DNA of 14,079 bases, from assembly GCA_002689985.1 (NCBI GenBank), contig NZDC01000026.1, positions 1 to 14,079 on the forward strand, read 5' to 3'. Each line of letters starts with the position of its first letter. Position 1 is the first letter of the stretch. Of this stretch, positions 14,021-14,079 are shown piece after piece. The DNA is from Candidatus Pacearchaeota archaeon. Its GTDB lineage: Archaea > Nanobdellota > Nanobdellia > Pacearchaeales > GW2011-AR1. Position numbers and translations under genes: made by a program. The notes below the pieces were generated by a model. It saw nothing but the letters and a program-made list of their open reading frames with translations, was not told where the DNA came from and did no database searches.

Positions 14021-14079
14021 ATGGAAAAAGATTCAAGATTTGAAAAAGATTTAAGTCAATTAATAAAAGATGGTGAAAT
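14021..14079 (+). CDS. N-terminal start of an unidentified gene (partial)
   Basis: An ATG one base after the aEF1-beta stop opens a frame that stays open to the window end, giving 19 residues (MEKDSRFEKDL then SQLIKDGE). The peptide is charged and probably helical; there is too little to name a family. Close spacing suggests co-transcription with aEF1-beta. Confidence 0.45.
   Translation, partial: MEKDSRFEKDLSQLIKDGE

Noticed and set aside
1..14079. CRISPR array, insertion sequence, integrase, toxin-antitoxin or defence island
   Set aside because: No regularly spaced repeats, transposase or integrase motifs, or target-site duplications were seen, and nearly all space is taken by ordinary archaeal genes. 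The tRNA-Gln gene shows no adjacent integrase or duplicated 3' end.

Overview
The window is a compact, very AT-rich stretch of an archaeal chromosome. Every informational gene is of archaeal type: RadA, an RPA41-like protein, aIF2-alpha, aEF1-beta, Nop10, an archaeal S15, a RecJ-like DHH nuclease and EndoQ. Small genes, Lys/Ile/Asn-rich proteins, near-zero spacing and a PGF-pre-PGF surface-protein remnant suggest a DPANN-type lineage such as Woesearchaeota or Pacearchaeota. That placement is inference; no 16S rRNA is present.

Layout: (1) 1-114 is the tail of an unidentified gene, followed by tRNA-Gln(TTG) and a MinD/ParA-like ATPase, both on the minus strand. (2) 1125-3475 is korA-korB, a 2-oxoacid:ferredoxin oxidoreductase (gamma-alpha fusion plus beta). 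It converges with a minus-strand operon (5971 down to 3477) in which a CYTH phosphohydrolase is translationally coupled to AMP-forming acetyl-CoA synthetase. (3) 6079-9148, plus strand, is an information-processing block: rps15, RecJ-like DHH, aIF2-alpha, a degenerate Nudix protein, and a 40-residue GTG-started Nop10 that is easily missed. (4) 10357-9140, minus strand, is EndoQ, with the C-terminal remnant of a PGF-pre-PGF surface protein upstream. (5) ndk (plus) converges on radA (minus). An RPA41-like gene and a DUF457 membrane protein form a minus-strand pair behind radA. (6) aEF1-beta (plus) is followed by the first 19 codons of another gene.

How the genes fit together: Acs and the oxidoreductase could turn acetate into acetyl-CoA and then pyruvate, or run the other way. 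RadA, RPA, the DHH nuclease and EndoQ serve recombination and repair. S15, aIF2-alpha, aEF1-beta, Nop10 and tRNA-Gln serve translation and rRNA modification.

Almost every transcription unit has a TATA-like box centred about 23-27 bases before its start codon, the signature of leaderless transcripts. I used this spacing to choose the EndoQ start. Genes inside operons instead rely on ATGA/GTGA overlaps or a G-rich Shine-Dalgarno-like tract. I found no clear novel defence or mobile system. The most notable points are the hidden Nop10 coupled to a Nudix protein lacking key catalytic residues, RadA with altered P-loop and FxxA motifs, the CYTH-Acs pairing, and the truncated surface-protein remnant.
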